From: Erythrobacter sp.
Lineage (GTDB): Bacteria; Pseudomonadota; Alphaproteobacteria; Sphingomonadales; Sphingomonadaceae
Reading direction: 5' to 3'
DNA: 64,000 nucleotides
Assembly: GCA_019739335.1 (NCBI GenBank)
Contig: CP073261.1
Span: 1,246,818-1,310,817, forward strand
Shown here piece after piece: positions 42,941 through 50,778 of this stretch. The translations under genes were made by a program, and so were the position numbers. Numbering within the stretch: position 1 is the stretch's first letter; the number at the start of each line of letters is the position of its first letter. The notes beneath the pieces were generated by a model. That model did no database searches. It had not been told where the DNA came from and was given only the letters and a program-made list of their open reading frames with translations.

Positions 42941-43753
42941 ATGGGCTTTACCGATGATCTGAAACGCGCCTGGACTGCGGGCGGGCGTGACAATATCTCG
43001 ATTCTGGCAGCGGGGATTTCCTACTACGTTTTCCTCGCGATCGTCCCCCTGCTGGCCGCGGCAGTGCTGGGCTACGGGCTGGTGGCCGACCCCGAACTGG
43101 TGGCGCAGCATATCGCCGATTTGGCGCAAAGCCTGCCCGCCTCTGCTGCCGAACTGATCGGCGGGCAACTGGAAGCCGTGGTCGAAACGTCGGGCAGCAC
43201 GAAGGGGCTTGGCCTTCTCCTCGCCCTCGCCCTCGCCCTTTTCGGCGCGCGCAACGCGGCGGCTTCGGCAGTAACGGCCATCGCCATGGCGTACGAGGAC
43301 GAGGGACAACGCAGCTTCGTGCGCGCAAACCTCTTCGCGCTGGCGATCACGCTCGCGGGCCTCCTGGGCATGGGCCTTGTGGTCCTCGCGCTGGCAGCAA
43401 CCGCAGCCCTGGCCGGGATCTTGCCCGAGCTATCCGGGTTGGGTCGCTTCATCGGCCAATTGGCGAGCTACCTTATCCTCGGTGCGGCAGGCACGGCGGG
43501 CATCGCGTTCCTTTACCGCAGGTCTCCACCGGCGATGCAGCCCGGCTGGCGGCAGGTCCTGCCCGGTGCCATCGTGTCCTCTGTCGCGATCATGGCGCTT
43601 ACAGCCCTGTTCGGGTATTACGTTGCGAACTTCGGTAATTATAATGCGACTTACGGCTCGCTCGGCGCGGTTGTCGTCCTGCTTACCTGGCTCTACCTTT
43701 CCGCCTATGCAGTGCTGTTCGGAGCCGAAATTGCCGCAGTACGCGGGCGCTAG
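42941..43753 (+). CDS. YihY/BrkB family membrane protein (second copy)
   Basis: This 270-residue protein has the family's opening AAGISYYVFLAIVPLLAA, six membrane segments, and the conserved YGSLGAVVVLLTWLYLSAYAVLFGAEI near the end. It is shorter at both ends than the family member at 7.9 kb and diverged, so the two are probably of different subfamilies. Function is unknown. It stands alone, 68 bases after fdxA. Confidence 0.9.
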   Translation: MGFTDDLKRAWTAGGRDNISILAAGISYYVFLAIVPLLAAAVLGYGLVADPELVAQHIADLAQSLPASAAELIGGQLEAVVETSGSTKGLGLLLALALALFGARNAAASAVTAIAMAYEDEGQRSFVRANLFALAITLAGLLGMGLVVLALAATAALAGILPELSGLGRFIGQLASYLILGAAGTAGIAFLYRRSPPAMQPGWRQVLPGAIVSSVAIMALTALFGYYVANFGNYNATYGSLGAVVVLLTWLYLSAYAVLFGAEIAAVRGR

Positions 43754-43967
43754 TGCTCCGACACGAGCTTGGTGTTTCGCGGGTAGAAATTGTGTCCCCA
43801 GTATGTTATATACTTGCCCAACTGTTCGCTCCGGGTCGGGCGACAGGCGGATAGAAAGGCAGGTTTCCGCATCCACCACCATCCTGGAATTGCGTTCTGC
43901 TGCCTGCCAGCGGAAGGTTATTCCTGTATTGTGACATGCGGCGATCTGCCCATTGAAAGGACTGTCT

Positions 43968-44501
43968 ATGGCCGCGAATGCGACCGCCTTTGAAGTCGGC
44001 GATTACGTTGTTTATCCCAAGCACGGCGTTGGCCGTGTGATCGAACTGCAGAATGAAGAAATTGCCGGAATGCAGCTCGAATTGTATGTGCTGCGTTTCG
44101 AAAAGGAGCGGATGACGCTCCGCGTACCGACCAACAAGGTCGAAGCCATCGGGATGCGCAAGCTTTCCAGCGACAAGACGCTGAAGGAAGCGATGGAAAC
44201 GCTGAAGGGCAAGCCGCGCGTCAAGCGGACCATGTGGAGCCGCCGCGCGCAGGAATACGAAGCCAAGATCAATTCGGGCGATCTCGTCTCGATTGCCGAG
44301 GTGACGCGTGACCTGTTCCGTCCCGAAGACCAGCCCGAGCAGAGCTATTCCGAACGGCAGATCTTCGAAGCCGCTTCCAGCCGCCTTGCGCGTGAACTGG
44401 CCGCGATGGAAAAGACCGACGAGCCGGCGGCGCTCAACAAGATTCTCGACGTGCTGAAAGAGCACGCGCCGCAGTATTACGATACGGCAGAGGACGCCTG
44501 A
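43968..44501 (+). CDS. carD: CarD/CdnL family transcription regulator
   Basis: This 177-residue protein has the N-terminal CarD/TRCF Tudor-like domain (FEVGDYVVYPKHGVGRVIELQ) that binds RNA polymerase beta, and a C-terminal helical DNA-binding part (KPRVKRTMWSRRAQEYEAKI). CdnL stabilises open promoter complexes at rRNA and growth genes in alphaproteobacteria. The ATG at 43968 has a good AAAGGA ribosome site; a TTG at 43953 is in frame. A strong terminator follows the stop codon. The 214 bases upstream are presumably its promoter. Confidence 0.95.
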   Translation: MAANATAFEVGDYVVYPKHGVGRVIELQNEEIAGMQLELYVLRFEKERMTLRVPTNKVEAIGMRKLSSDKTLKEAMETLKGKPRVKRTMWSRRAQEYEAKINSGDLVSIAEVTRDLFRPEDQPEQSYSERQIFEAASSRLARELAAMEKTDEPAALNKILDVLKEHAPQYYDTAEDA

Positions 44502-44531
44502 CCCAGTCGTTCTGACCACCGTAACTGACCG

Positions 44532-44568
44532 AAAAGGGCCGTTCACCGGGGTGTGAGCGGCCCTTTTT
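44532..44568 (+). terminator. Rho-independent terminator of carD
   Basis: The 10-bp stem AAAAGGGCCG (44532-44541) with CGGCCCTTTT, plus a T run, closes the carD transcript about 30 bases after the stop. The interior GTTCACC/GGTGTGAG part adds further pairing. Confidence 0.85.
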
Positions 44569-44617
44569 CATGGGCTTCGGGGTTCTGCGAACTCCGAATC
44601 CGGCTCGACCAGCGACT

Positions 44618-44646
44618 TTGCTGAAACTCCAGCGTCTGTGTATTAT
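44618..44646 (+). promoter_or_regulatory. Sigma-70-type promoter of the GIN-domain lipoprotein gene
   Basis: TTGCTG (44618-44623), a spacer of exactly 17 bases, and TATTAT (44641-44646) match a housekeeping promoter well. Transcription would begin near 44653, giving a 5' leader of about 20 bases. The -10 hexamer sits within an inverted repeat. Confidence 0.65.
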
Positions 44647-44660
44647 TCCTACAATACACA
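44637..44660. promoter_or_regulatory. Palindromic operator overlapping the -10 element
   Basis: TGTGTATT (44637-44644) and AATACACA (44653-44660) are a perfect 8-bp inverted repeat around eight bases. It covers the -10 element and start site and ends at the ribosome site of the downstream gene. Such a position is typical of a repressor site; the repressor gene is not in the window. Confidence 0.6.
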
Positions 44661-44673
44661 GGAGGAGAATTCG

Positions 44674-45453
44674 ATGCGAATAGGCTCGGTCTTTGGCAAA
44701 CTCGGTCCCGTAATGGCGCTTGCAGCAGCCATTGGCCTCTCGGGCTGCGATGGCATGAATGTCAATTTCGGTGGCGCGGAAGGCGTTCCACTCGAGGAGC
44801 TCGACTTGGGAGGCGGCCCGCCTGCCGGCTTGGCGCTGGGCGGGCCGGACTCCGTGGTAATCACCACCGGCGATACATTTTCCGTCGCTGTCGAAGGCAG
44901 TGCAGCCGCAACCGAGCGCATGCGCTTCGTGCTCGACGAACACACTCTCGCCATCGGCCGCGAATCGGGAGACTGGGGCGACAGCGATGTGGCAACGGTC
45001 ATCATCACGATGCCCGCACCGGACAGCATTGCCATCGGCGGATCAGGACGCGTGACCACTGACGGGCTCGCGAGCGATGCCGAACTTATCGTGGGCGGAT
45101 CGGGCGAGGTGGTGGCCAGCGGAATCGATGGCGACAGACTCGAGGTGGTGCTCGGCGGCAGTGGCCGTGTGCGCGCTTCGGGGGCCGCAGAGAGGATGAA
45201 TCTGACTATCGGCGGCAGCGGGACGGCGGATATGGCCGAATTGCAGGTCGGAGATGCTGAAGTGAATATCGGCGGCTCCGGCAATGCCACCTTTGCTTCG
45301 GATGGAACCGTCGAAGCCAATGTCGCCGGATCGGGAACGGTGCGGGTGCGCGGATCGGCTGAGTGCACGATCAATTCGGTCGGTTCGGGCAGCTTGATCT
45401 GTGAACCGGCGGGGCCTGCGGGCGACGCGGCGAGCGAAGGAGGGCCCGCCTAA
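44674..45453 (+). CDS. Lipoprotein with head GIN domain (DUF2807), beta-helix repeats
   Basis: This 259-residue protein starts with a lipoprotein signal peptide (lipobox LSGC, Cys25) after a strong AGGAGGAGA ribosome site. The main domain has at least five repeats of the form I/V-GGSG-x-V (IGGSG, VGGSG, LGGSG, IGGSG, IGGSG), which form a right-handed beta-helix typical of DUF2807. Function is unknown. Expression appears to be controlled by the overlapping palindrome upstream. A lipoprotein gene follows after a hairpin. Confidence 0.88.
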   Translation: MRIGSVFGKLGPVMALAAAIGLSGCDGMNVNFGGAEGVPLEELDLGGGPPAGLALGGPDSVVITTGDTFSVAVEGSAAATERMRFVLDEHTLAIGRESGDWGDSDVATVIITMPAPDSIAIGGSGRVTTDGLASDAELIVGGSGEVVASGIDGDRLEVVLGGSGRVRASGAAERMNLTIGGSGTADMAELQVGDAEVNIGGSGNATFASDGTVEANVAGSGTVRVRGSAECTINSVGSGSLICEPAGPAGDAASEGGPA

Positions 45454-45486
45454 ATTCATTGCCCGCTCAGGCGCGCGGGTTCATGA

Positions 45487-45519
45487 AAGGGGTTGGCGGA
45501 TTGTTCCGCCGGCCCCTTA
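45487..45519 (+). terminator. Terminator-like hairpin after the GIN-domain gene
   Basis: Arms around AAGGGG-TTGGCGGA and TCCGCC-GGCCCCTT pair with small bulges and a short loop, ending in TTAT. It falls between two plus-strand lipoprotein genes and could end or reduce read-through. Confidence 0.5.
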
Positions 45520-45534
45520 TCGCATGAGGTTGCC

Positions 45535-45870
45535 ATGCCGCGTTCCGCTGTCCTGCTTGCACCGGCGCTCATATTCGCCCTTGGCGGCTGCGTTGCCAAG
45601 ACGCTGGTCGATGTCGCAACCCTGCCGGTCCGCGGGGCGGTTCAGGCCGCCGACTGGGCCACCACCAGCCAGGATGAGCAGGACCGTGCCCGAGGCCGGG
45701 AAATCCGCCAACGCGAGGAACGACTCGGCGAATTGCAGGGCGATTACGAGGAAGCGGAGGATGAATGCGTTGGCGGCGATAATGAAGCCTGCCGCCGTGC
45801 GGTCGCCATCCGGCAGGAAATGGATGAACTGCTGCCTTCGATTCCTGTGGAGCCGGTTGAACCCGATTAA
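45535..45870 (+). CDS. Small predicted lipoprotein with charged coiled C-terminus
   Basis: This 111-residue protein starts with a lipoprotein signal (lipobox LGGC, Cys19), then a hydrophobic patch (VDVATLPVRGAVQAADWATT), a Glu/Arg/Gln-rich helix (about residues 45-80) and two Cys residues (DECVGGDNEACRR) in a predicted loop. I do not recognise a named family. A GAGG ribosome site is seven bases upstream. Its stop overlaps that of the convergent Sua5 gene by four bases. Confidence 0.75.
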   Translation: MPRSAVLLAPALIFALGGCVAKTLVDVATLPVRGAVQAADWATTSQDEQDRARGREIRQREERLGELQGDYEEAEDECVGGDNEACRRAVAIRQEMDELLPSIPVEPVEPD

Positions 45871-46811
45871 GAGGCCTCAGCGCGACGCAAGCGATCGTTG
45901 ATCGCATCGCCCATGCCGTAGTGCGGGATGGGGGCGACGCAGATTATCGGACACGGTGATGCAGCCGCCTGGTGCAGGCAGTCATAGAGACGCGCCGCCG
46001 CTTCGGCGAGATCTCCATCCGCCGAAAGATTCACATCACCGGTCACGGCCCCGAAACCGATGACGAAACTATCCGGCAATGGTTCCCCGCAATCTAGGAT
46101 CACCGGCTTGCCCGGCGAATAGTGCTTCGCCAGTTGTCCCGGCGCTTCGACAGTCGCGCCGCGCGACTTTTCCTCCGGGCCGAGCAGCAAGCCGAGTTCC
46201 TCATGTGACACTGGGCCGGGGCGCAGCATTTGCCAGCCGCCACCGGGACGCAACGCCACAATCGTGGATTCCAGCCCTTCGGTGCACGGTCCGCCGTCCA
46301 CCACCGGCGGCGAATCGGCACCGAAGGAGGCCAGCACATGCGCGGGTCTGGTCGGGCTGACGGCGTAACTGCGATTGGCCGAAGGCGCGGCGAGCGGCAC
46401 GCCGGTCTCAGCGAGTATGCGAGCAGCCACCGGATGCGCAGGCTGGCGCAGGGCGATGGTCGGCAGGCCGGCTGTGACTGCCCGGGCAATCCCGCCATCG
46501 GCGCGCGCCGGAAGCACCAGCGTGAGCGGGCCGGGCCAGTAGCGATCCGCCAGATCGAGGGCGCGCTGACCGAATTGCGCCAGCCTTTGCGCCATTTCCA
46601 GCGAGCCCACATGGACGATCAGCGGATTGAACTCCGGCCGCCCCTTGGCACGATAGATACGCGCCACAGCTTCGGCAGAGTCCGCGCGCGCGGCGAGGCC
46701 GTAAACCGTCTCGGTCGGGATCGCCACGAGTTGCCCCGCGCGGAGCAATGCCGCCGCTTCAGCCACGCCTTCCGCGTCGGGTGCCAGAATTCGAGGTTCC
46801 TTGCCGCTCAT
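45867..46811 (-). CDS. L-threonylcarbamoyladenylate synthase, Sua5 type
   Basis: This 314-residue enzyme uses threonine, bicarbonate and ATP to form the precursor for t6A at position 37 of tRNAs reading ANN codons. It has the YrdC core (IPTETVYGLAARADS, KGRPEFNPLIVHV, PSANRSYAVSPT) and the C-terminal Sua5 extension, which distinguishes it from short TsaC. The length supports the full Sua5 form. It is divergent from the DUF815 gene, whose start is only 15 bases away. Confidence 0.95.
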   Translation of the reverse strand: MSGKEPRILAPDAEGVAEAAALLRAGQLVAIPTETVYGLAARADSAEAVARIYRAKGRPEFNPLIVHVGSLEMAQRLAQFGQRALDLADRYWPGPLTLVLPARADGGIARAVTAGLPTIALRQPAHPVAARILAETGVPLAAPSANRSYAVSPTRPAHVLASFGADSPPVVDGGPCTEGLESTIVALRPGGGWQMLRPGPVSHEELGLLLGPEEKSRGATVEAPGQLAKHYSPGKPVILDCGEPLPDSFVIGFGAVTGDVNLSADGDLAEAAARLYDCLHQAAASPCPIICVAPIPHYGMGDAINDRLRRAEAS

Positions 46812-46825
46812 AGCGGCTGCCTATA

Positions 46826-47662
46826 ATGACAGCATCGATGGAAGACCAAGCCCAACTGCTCGCACGGATTGCCGCTGCGCTCGAATCACTCGCACCTGAG
46901 CACCAGCAACAGCCGGACTGGCTCGCTGCTCCCGCCTATGTCTGGACGGGAGAAGGTGTGCGCGCCGTACCGCAAATCGAAGCCCCCGCGCTGGACCTGC
47001 TGCGCGGGATCGATCGGCAGAAGGCCAGCGTCGTGCAGAATGTCACGCGGCTGGCGGCGGGCGCAGCGGCGCATGACATGCTGCTGTGGGGCGCGCGCGG
47101 GATGGGCAAGTCGGCACTGCTGCGCTCCGCTGTCTCCTCAGCGCAGACGGCAGGCCGAAGCATCGCACTGGTCCAGGTGGGAACGGACGCCGTGGCGTCA
47201 CTCCCCGCGCTGTTCGGCCAACTCAATGGAATCGAACGCAATTTCCTCGTCTTTATTGACGATCTGGGCTTTGCCGAGAGCGACGATGCCACCCCGCGCC
47301 ATTTGCGCTCATGGCTCGACGGTGGGGTGGAAGCACGACCGGCCAATGTAAGGCTGGCAGTCACCTCCAACCGTCGCGCTATTCTACCGCGTAACGCGGC
47401 CGAGCAGGACGATCCGATCAACCCGCGAGATGCGGTGGACGACAATCTGGCATTGGCGGACCGCTTCGGCCTCTCGCTCGGCTTCCACAACGCCAGCCAG
47501 GACGACTATCTCGCCATGCTGCGCGGCTATGCCGGGGAATATGGGCTCGCGCTCGACGAGCACGAGGCGTTGGAGTGGGCCAAGCGGCGCGGCGCACGAT
47601 CAGGCCGGATTGCCTGGCATTACATCACCGATCTTGCAGGCCGCGCGGGGCAGCGACTCTGA
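46826..47662 (+). CDS. DUF815 family P-loop ATPase
   Basis: This 278-residue protein has the Walker A GARGMGKS and a Walker B FLVFIDDLGF, and the DUF815 signatures LLRGIDRQK and RLAVTSNRRAILPR. The AAA-like fold is clear, but the family has no established function. A second in-frame ATG at 46838 is possible. The closely spaced divergent Sua5 gene suggests a shared promoter region of 14 bases, probably with transcripts overlapping. Confidence 0.92.
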   Translation: MTASMEDQAQLLARIAAALESLAPEHQQQPDWLAAPAYVWTGEGVRAVPQIEAPALDLLRGIDRQKASVVQNVTRLAAGAAAHDMLLWGARGMGKSALLRSAVSSAQTAGRSIALVQVGTDAVASLPALFGQLNGIERNFLVFIDDLGFAESDDATPRHLRSWLDGGVEARPANVRLAVTSNRRAILPRNAAEQDDPINPRDAVDDNLALADRFGLSLGFHNASQDDYLAMLRGYAGEYGLALDEHEALEWAKRRGARSGRIAWHYITDLAGRAGQRL

Positions 47663-47683
47663 CCGCCGCGCCCGCATGCAGGA

Positions 47684-49147
47684 CTACATGATATCCTGCG
47701 GCGAAATGGCGCCTTCCTCGAAAGCCCGGGCGGGGTCGCCCTGCAATTGCCTGCGCGGCGGGAGGCGCTCGCCGGCGTTCCGCTGGATCGCTGCTGCACC
47801 ATCAGCACCCGGAGCAGTCACCCGCCAGATGATATTGCCGGTATCGTCGCTCACCAGCAGCGCCCCGGTGCGATCCCATTCGACCCACGTCGGGCGGCCG
47901 AAGGTCTCGCCATCGCCGGTCAGGAAGCTTTGCAGCACATTGCGCGGCAGCCCCACCGGATTCCCGCGCGCGTCGAATTCCACGAAGACCACATCATAAC
48001 CCGCCGCCGGAAAGCGATTCCACGATCCATGGCGGGCCACGAAGGCCCCCTGGCCGAACGCGCTGCCTAACCGCGAACCTTCCTCGGTGAACACGAGCCC
48101 CAGCGCTGCCGCGTGGGCACCCAGCGCATATTCGGGTTCCCGCGTATATTCGGTGAGGAAGCGCGGCATCGGCGCTTCGACCCGCTCGTCCAGAACATCG
48201 CCGTAGTAGACCCAGGGCCAACCGTAGTGCGCCCCGATCGGCACGTTGGACATGTAATCGGGCACCAGATCGCTTCCGAGCATGTCGCGTTCGTTCACCG
48301 TGGTCCACAGCTCGCCGGTCCACGGGTTCCACGCCATGCCGTTGGGATTGCGCAGTCCCGCGCCGAACAGCCGCATCGAGCCGGTTTCGAGATTGATTTC
48401 GTGGATCGCTGCGCGGCCTTCCTCAATCTCCATCCCGCTTTCGCCGATGTTGGATGCAGAGCCTACCGCAACATAGAGCCGGGTGCCGTCTTCCGAGAGA
48501 ATTATGTTGCGCATCCAGTGGTTGCCCGCTGCGGGCAGGTCGACGATCTTTTCTGGTTCCGCGGTGACGGCATTGCCGCCCAGCGCATAGTCGAAGCGCA
48601 ACACCTCATTGTGATTGGCAATATAGAGATTGTCGTCGAACCAGGCGATTCCGGAAGGCGAATCGAGATCGGCCTCACGGAGCACGTGTTGCTCTTCGGC
48701 GCGACCGTCTTCATCGGCATCGCGCAGCAGCACCAGTTGGTTGGGCGAAGGCACCGCCGCACCGGCTTCGGCGAACAGGAACCCGGCAACAAGATTGGTC
48801 AGCCAGCCGCCTGCCAGTGGGCGTTCGGGTGCGTTGGTAAGTGTAACCAGCACATCGCCGTTGGGAAGTGTGTAGATCACCCGCGGATGCTCCAGCCCTT
48901 CGGCGAAGCGGTTGACTTCCAGCCCCTCGGCGGGTGTCGGCGCACCATCCTCACCCCAGCCGATCGGCTTGGCGATGCTGACGGTCGGAATAAGCTGTTC
49001 GTCCGGCTCGGCCAGTACCGGATCGGTGCCGCTGGTTTCCTCGAGGGTATATTGCGAGGGAACGGGGCGAGTCAGCCACCACAGAATGGCTCCGCCAACA
49101 ACCAGCAGGACCAGCAGGGCGATAAGGATCTTCTTGAGAGTGCGCAT
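47684..49147 (-). CDS. PQQ-dependent sugar dehydrogenase/sorbosone dehydrogenase-like, membrane-anchored
   Basis: This 487-residue protein starts with one membrane helix (KKILIALLVLLVVGGAILW) and is otherwise a beta-propeller of the soluble glucose/sorbosone dehydrogenase family: EHPRVIYTLPNGDVLV, GIAWFDDNLYIANHNEVLRF, GLRNPNGMAWNP, HGSWNRFPAAGYDV. It probably oxidises an unknown sugar or alcohol in the periplasm with PQQ. No PQQ synthesis genes are in the window. The upstream in-frame extension to 49243 lacks coding character, so the ATG of MRTLKKIL was chosen. Confidence 0.9.
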   Translation of the reverse strand: MRTLKKILIALLVLLVVGGAILWWLTRPVPSQYTLEETSGTDPVLAEPDEQLIPTVSIAKPIGWGEDGAPTPAEGLEVNRFAEGLEHPRVIYTLPNGDVLVTLTNAPERPLAGGWLTNLVAGFLFAEAGAAVPSPNQLVLLRDADEDGRAEEQHVLREADLDSPSGIAWFDDNLYIANHNEVLRFDYALGGNAVTAEPEKIVDLPAAGNHWMRNIILSEDGTRLYVAVGSASNIGESGMEIEEGRAAIHEINLETGSMRLFGAGLRNPNGMAWNPWTGELWTTVNERDMLGSDLVPDYMSNVPIGAHYGWPWVYYGDVLDERVEAPMPRFLTEYTREPEYALGAHAAALGLVFTEEGSRLGSAFGQGAFVARHGSWNRFPAAGYDVVFVEFDARGNPVGLPRNVLQSFLTGDGETFGRPTWVEWDRTGALLVSDDTGNIIWRVTAPGADGAAAIQRNAGERLPPRRQLQGDPARAFEEGAISPQDIM

Positions 49148-49208
49148 GGCATGACGATAAGCGAGGGCAAGCCTTGCGGCAATCCATTCGCGCACTAAGT
49201 CTTGGGCG

Positions 49209-49691
49209 ATGTACGACTTTGCCCCGGGTGCCGATGCGCCCAAAACCGAACTCTACGCCGCGCTGCTTGAGGCGGCCGATGCGTTGACGGCGGGTGAACC
49301 CGACGCCGTGGCCAATATGGCCAATGTCGCGGCGCTGCTTGGCGACTTCCTGCAGGACTGCAACTGGACCGGGTTCTACAGGATGGTCGATGGCGAACTG
49401 GTGCTCGGCCCCTTCGCAGGCCGCCCCGCCTGCATCCGCATCCCGCTCGGTGTGGGCGTCTGCGGCGCGGCTGCGGTGAGCGGGGAGACCCAGCTGGTGG
49501 AGGATGTCCATGCTTTCCCAGGCCATATCGCCTGCGACGCGCGTAGCCGTTCCGAACTGGTCGTGCCGGTACTGCGCGATGGCAAGGTCATCGCAGTGAT
49601 CGACCTGGACAGCCCCACCCTCGCCCGTTTCGATGCCGAGGATCGCACCGGGATCGAGGCCCTTGCGGCACTGCTTGCCAGCCGCATCTAG
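49209..49691 (+). CDS. Free methionine-(R)-sulfoxide reductase, GAF domain
   Basis: The 160-residue GAF protein has the three catalytic cysteines at 75, 85 and 109 (PACIRI, GVCGAA, HIACD); the spacings of 10 and 24 residues equal those of E. coli fRMsr. It reduces free methionine-R-sulfoxide, using thioredoxin, and helps against oxidative damage. It is divergent from the PQQ-type dehydrogenase gene with 61 bases between starts. Length and active site leave little doubt. Confidence 0.93.
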   Translation: MYDFAPGADAPKTELYAALLEAADALTAGEPDAVANMANVAALLGDFLQDCNWTGFYRMVDGELVLGPFAGRPACIRIPLGVGVCGAAAVSGETQLVEDVHAFPGHIACDARSRSELVVPVLRDGKVIAVIDLDSPTLARFDAEDRTGIEALAALLASRI

Positions 49692-49756
49692 CGCGATCTT
49701 TGCCCCGTAACGGGACAGCAATATCGGCCCGCTTGGTTTTCCGCGCCTTTGCTTGG

Positions 49757-49771
49757 TAAATATGGAGTTAA
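49757..49771. promoter_or_regulatory. CtrA-like box (TAAA-N7-TTAA), copy 2
   Basis: TAAA (49757-49760) and TTAA (49768-49771) are separated by seven bases. The site ends 38 bases before the start of the glycine-zipper gene, and 16 of 19 aligned positions agree with the site at 39350. One mismatch to the CtrA consensus. Confidence 0.45.
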
Positions 49772-49809
49772 TGGGCGTCCGCCCGCTCTGTATGAGGGAA
49801 ATCACCCCG

Positions 49810-50712
49810 ATGTCGATCCGCTCTGCCCTTCTGCTCGCCGGCTCCGCCGTGCTCGCAGCGTCGGTTCCTGCTGCCGCGCAGGACGATCGCTATCATGGCG
49901 TCGCCGATCCACTGCCGCCGCTGGAAGTGCATCAAGGCGAATATGACGGCGAATGGCAGGGCGAATGGACGCAAGACGAAAGCTGGCGCGGCGAATGGGA
50001 TGGCACCTATACTGATGATGAGGGTCGCACCACCGGTGTCGATTATCGCGGGGAATGGACCGGGTATGGTGATTACGACACGTGGGGATATCGCGACGGA
50101 CGCCATGATCGTGATAGCCATCATCGGCGCCATCGAGGCAGGCATCACCGTGATGAAGGCCCGCGCCTTGCCTATTCCGCTGCCGAGCGGGACCAGTGGC
50201 TGATGGATTGCCAGTACCTCATGGCCGACGGTGGCGGATATTATGAGGACGAGCGCGATGAGGACGGCAGGCTGATTGGCGGCTTGCTTGGTGCGGTGCT
50301 CGGCGGCGTCGCGGGCAACCGGATTGCCGATGGCGACCGGCTGTTGGGCACGGTGGTCGGCGCGGGGCTTGGCGGACTGGCCGGAGCAGCAATCGGCTCG
50401 GTGCTCGATGGCGACGGGGACGGCGAACTCAGCCGCAACGAGATCTGGGCCGCGCGCTATTGCGACGCCTATCTGCGCCGCCACGAGTTGGGCGGAGGCG
50501 AATTCGCGCAGGCGCAACAGGTAGTGATGGTGCCGGTGGCGGCCAGCTCGCGGCGAGGACATCGCCGCGGCGACGATTGCCGCACTTGCCGCGAAGTGGT
50601 GACCGAGGAATGGGTTGAGGTAGAACAGGCGGTGTCGCGTCCCACTCCGCGCCCGCGTCCCCAACCCCGCCCTGCACCCCGCCCGCGCGGCAAGCTGACG
50701 CCTACGGACTGA
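49810..50712 (+). CDS. Exported glycine-zipper protein with Trp-rich repeats and EF-hand-like motif
   Basis: The 300-residue protein has a signal peptide (MSIRSALLLAGS to AAAQ), a Glu/Gly/Trp repeat region (EYDGEWQGEW, WRGEWDG, YRGEWTG), a His/Arg/Asp-rich stretch, a glycine zipper of two helices (GGLLGAVLGGVAGN and GAGLGGLAGAAIGS), a DGDGDGELSRNE calcium-loop-like sequence, and an Arg/Pro tail. Glycine-zipper domains span or insert into the outer membrane. The start at 49810 precedes the signal peptide, although ATGs exist upstream. It is convergent with parB. Confidence 0.85.
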   Translation: MSIRSALLLAGSAVLAASVPAAAQDDRYHGVADPLPPLEVHQGEYDGEWQGEWTQDESWRGEWDGTYTDDEGRTTGVDYRGEWTGYGDYDTWGYRDGRHDRDSHHRRHRGRHHRDEGPRLAYSAAERDQWLMDCQYLMADGGGYYEDERDEDGRLIGGLLGAVLGGVAGNRIADGDRLLGTVVGAGLGGLAGAAIGSVLDGDGDGELSRNEIWAARYCDAYLRRHELGGGEFAQAQQVVMVPVAASSRRGHRRGDDCRTCREVVTEEWVEVEQAVSRPTPRPRPQPRPAPRPRGKLTPTD

Positions 50713-50778
50713 GGTTGATTTAAACATCCCCAAATTTGCGCCGAGCAACTTCCTGCGCGGCGTCTATTTAGCGGGAAA

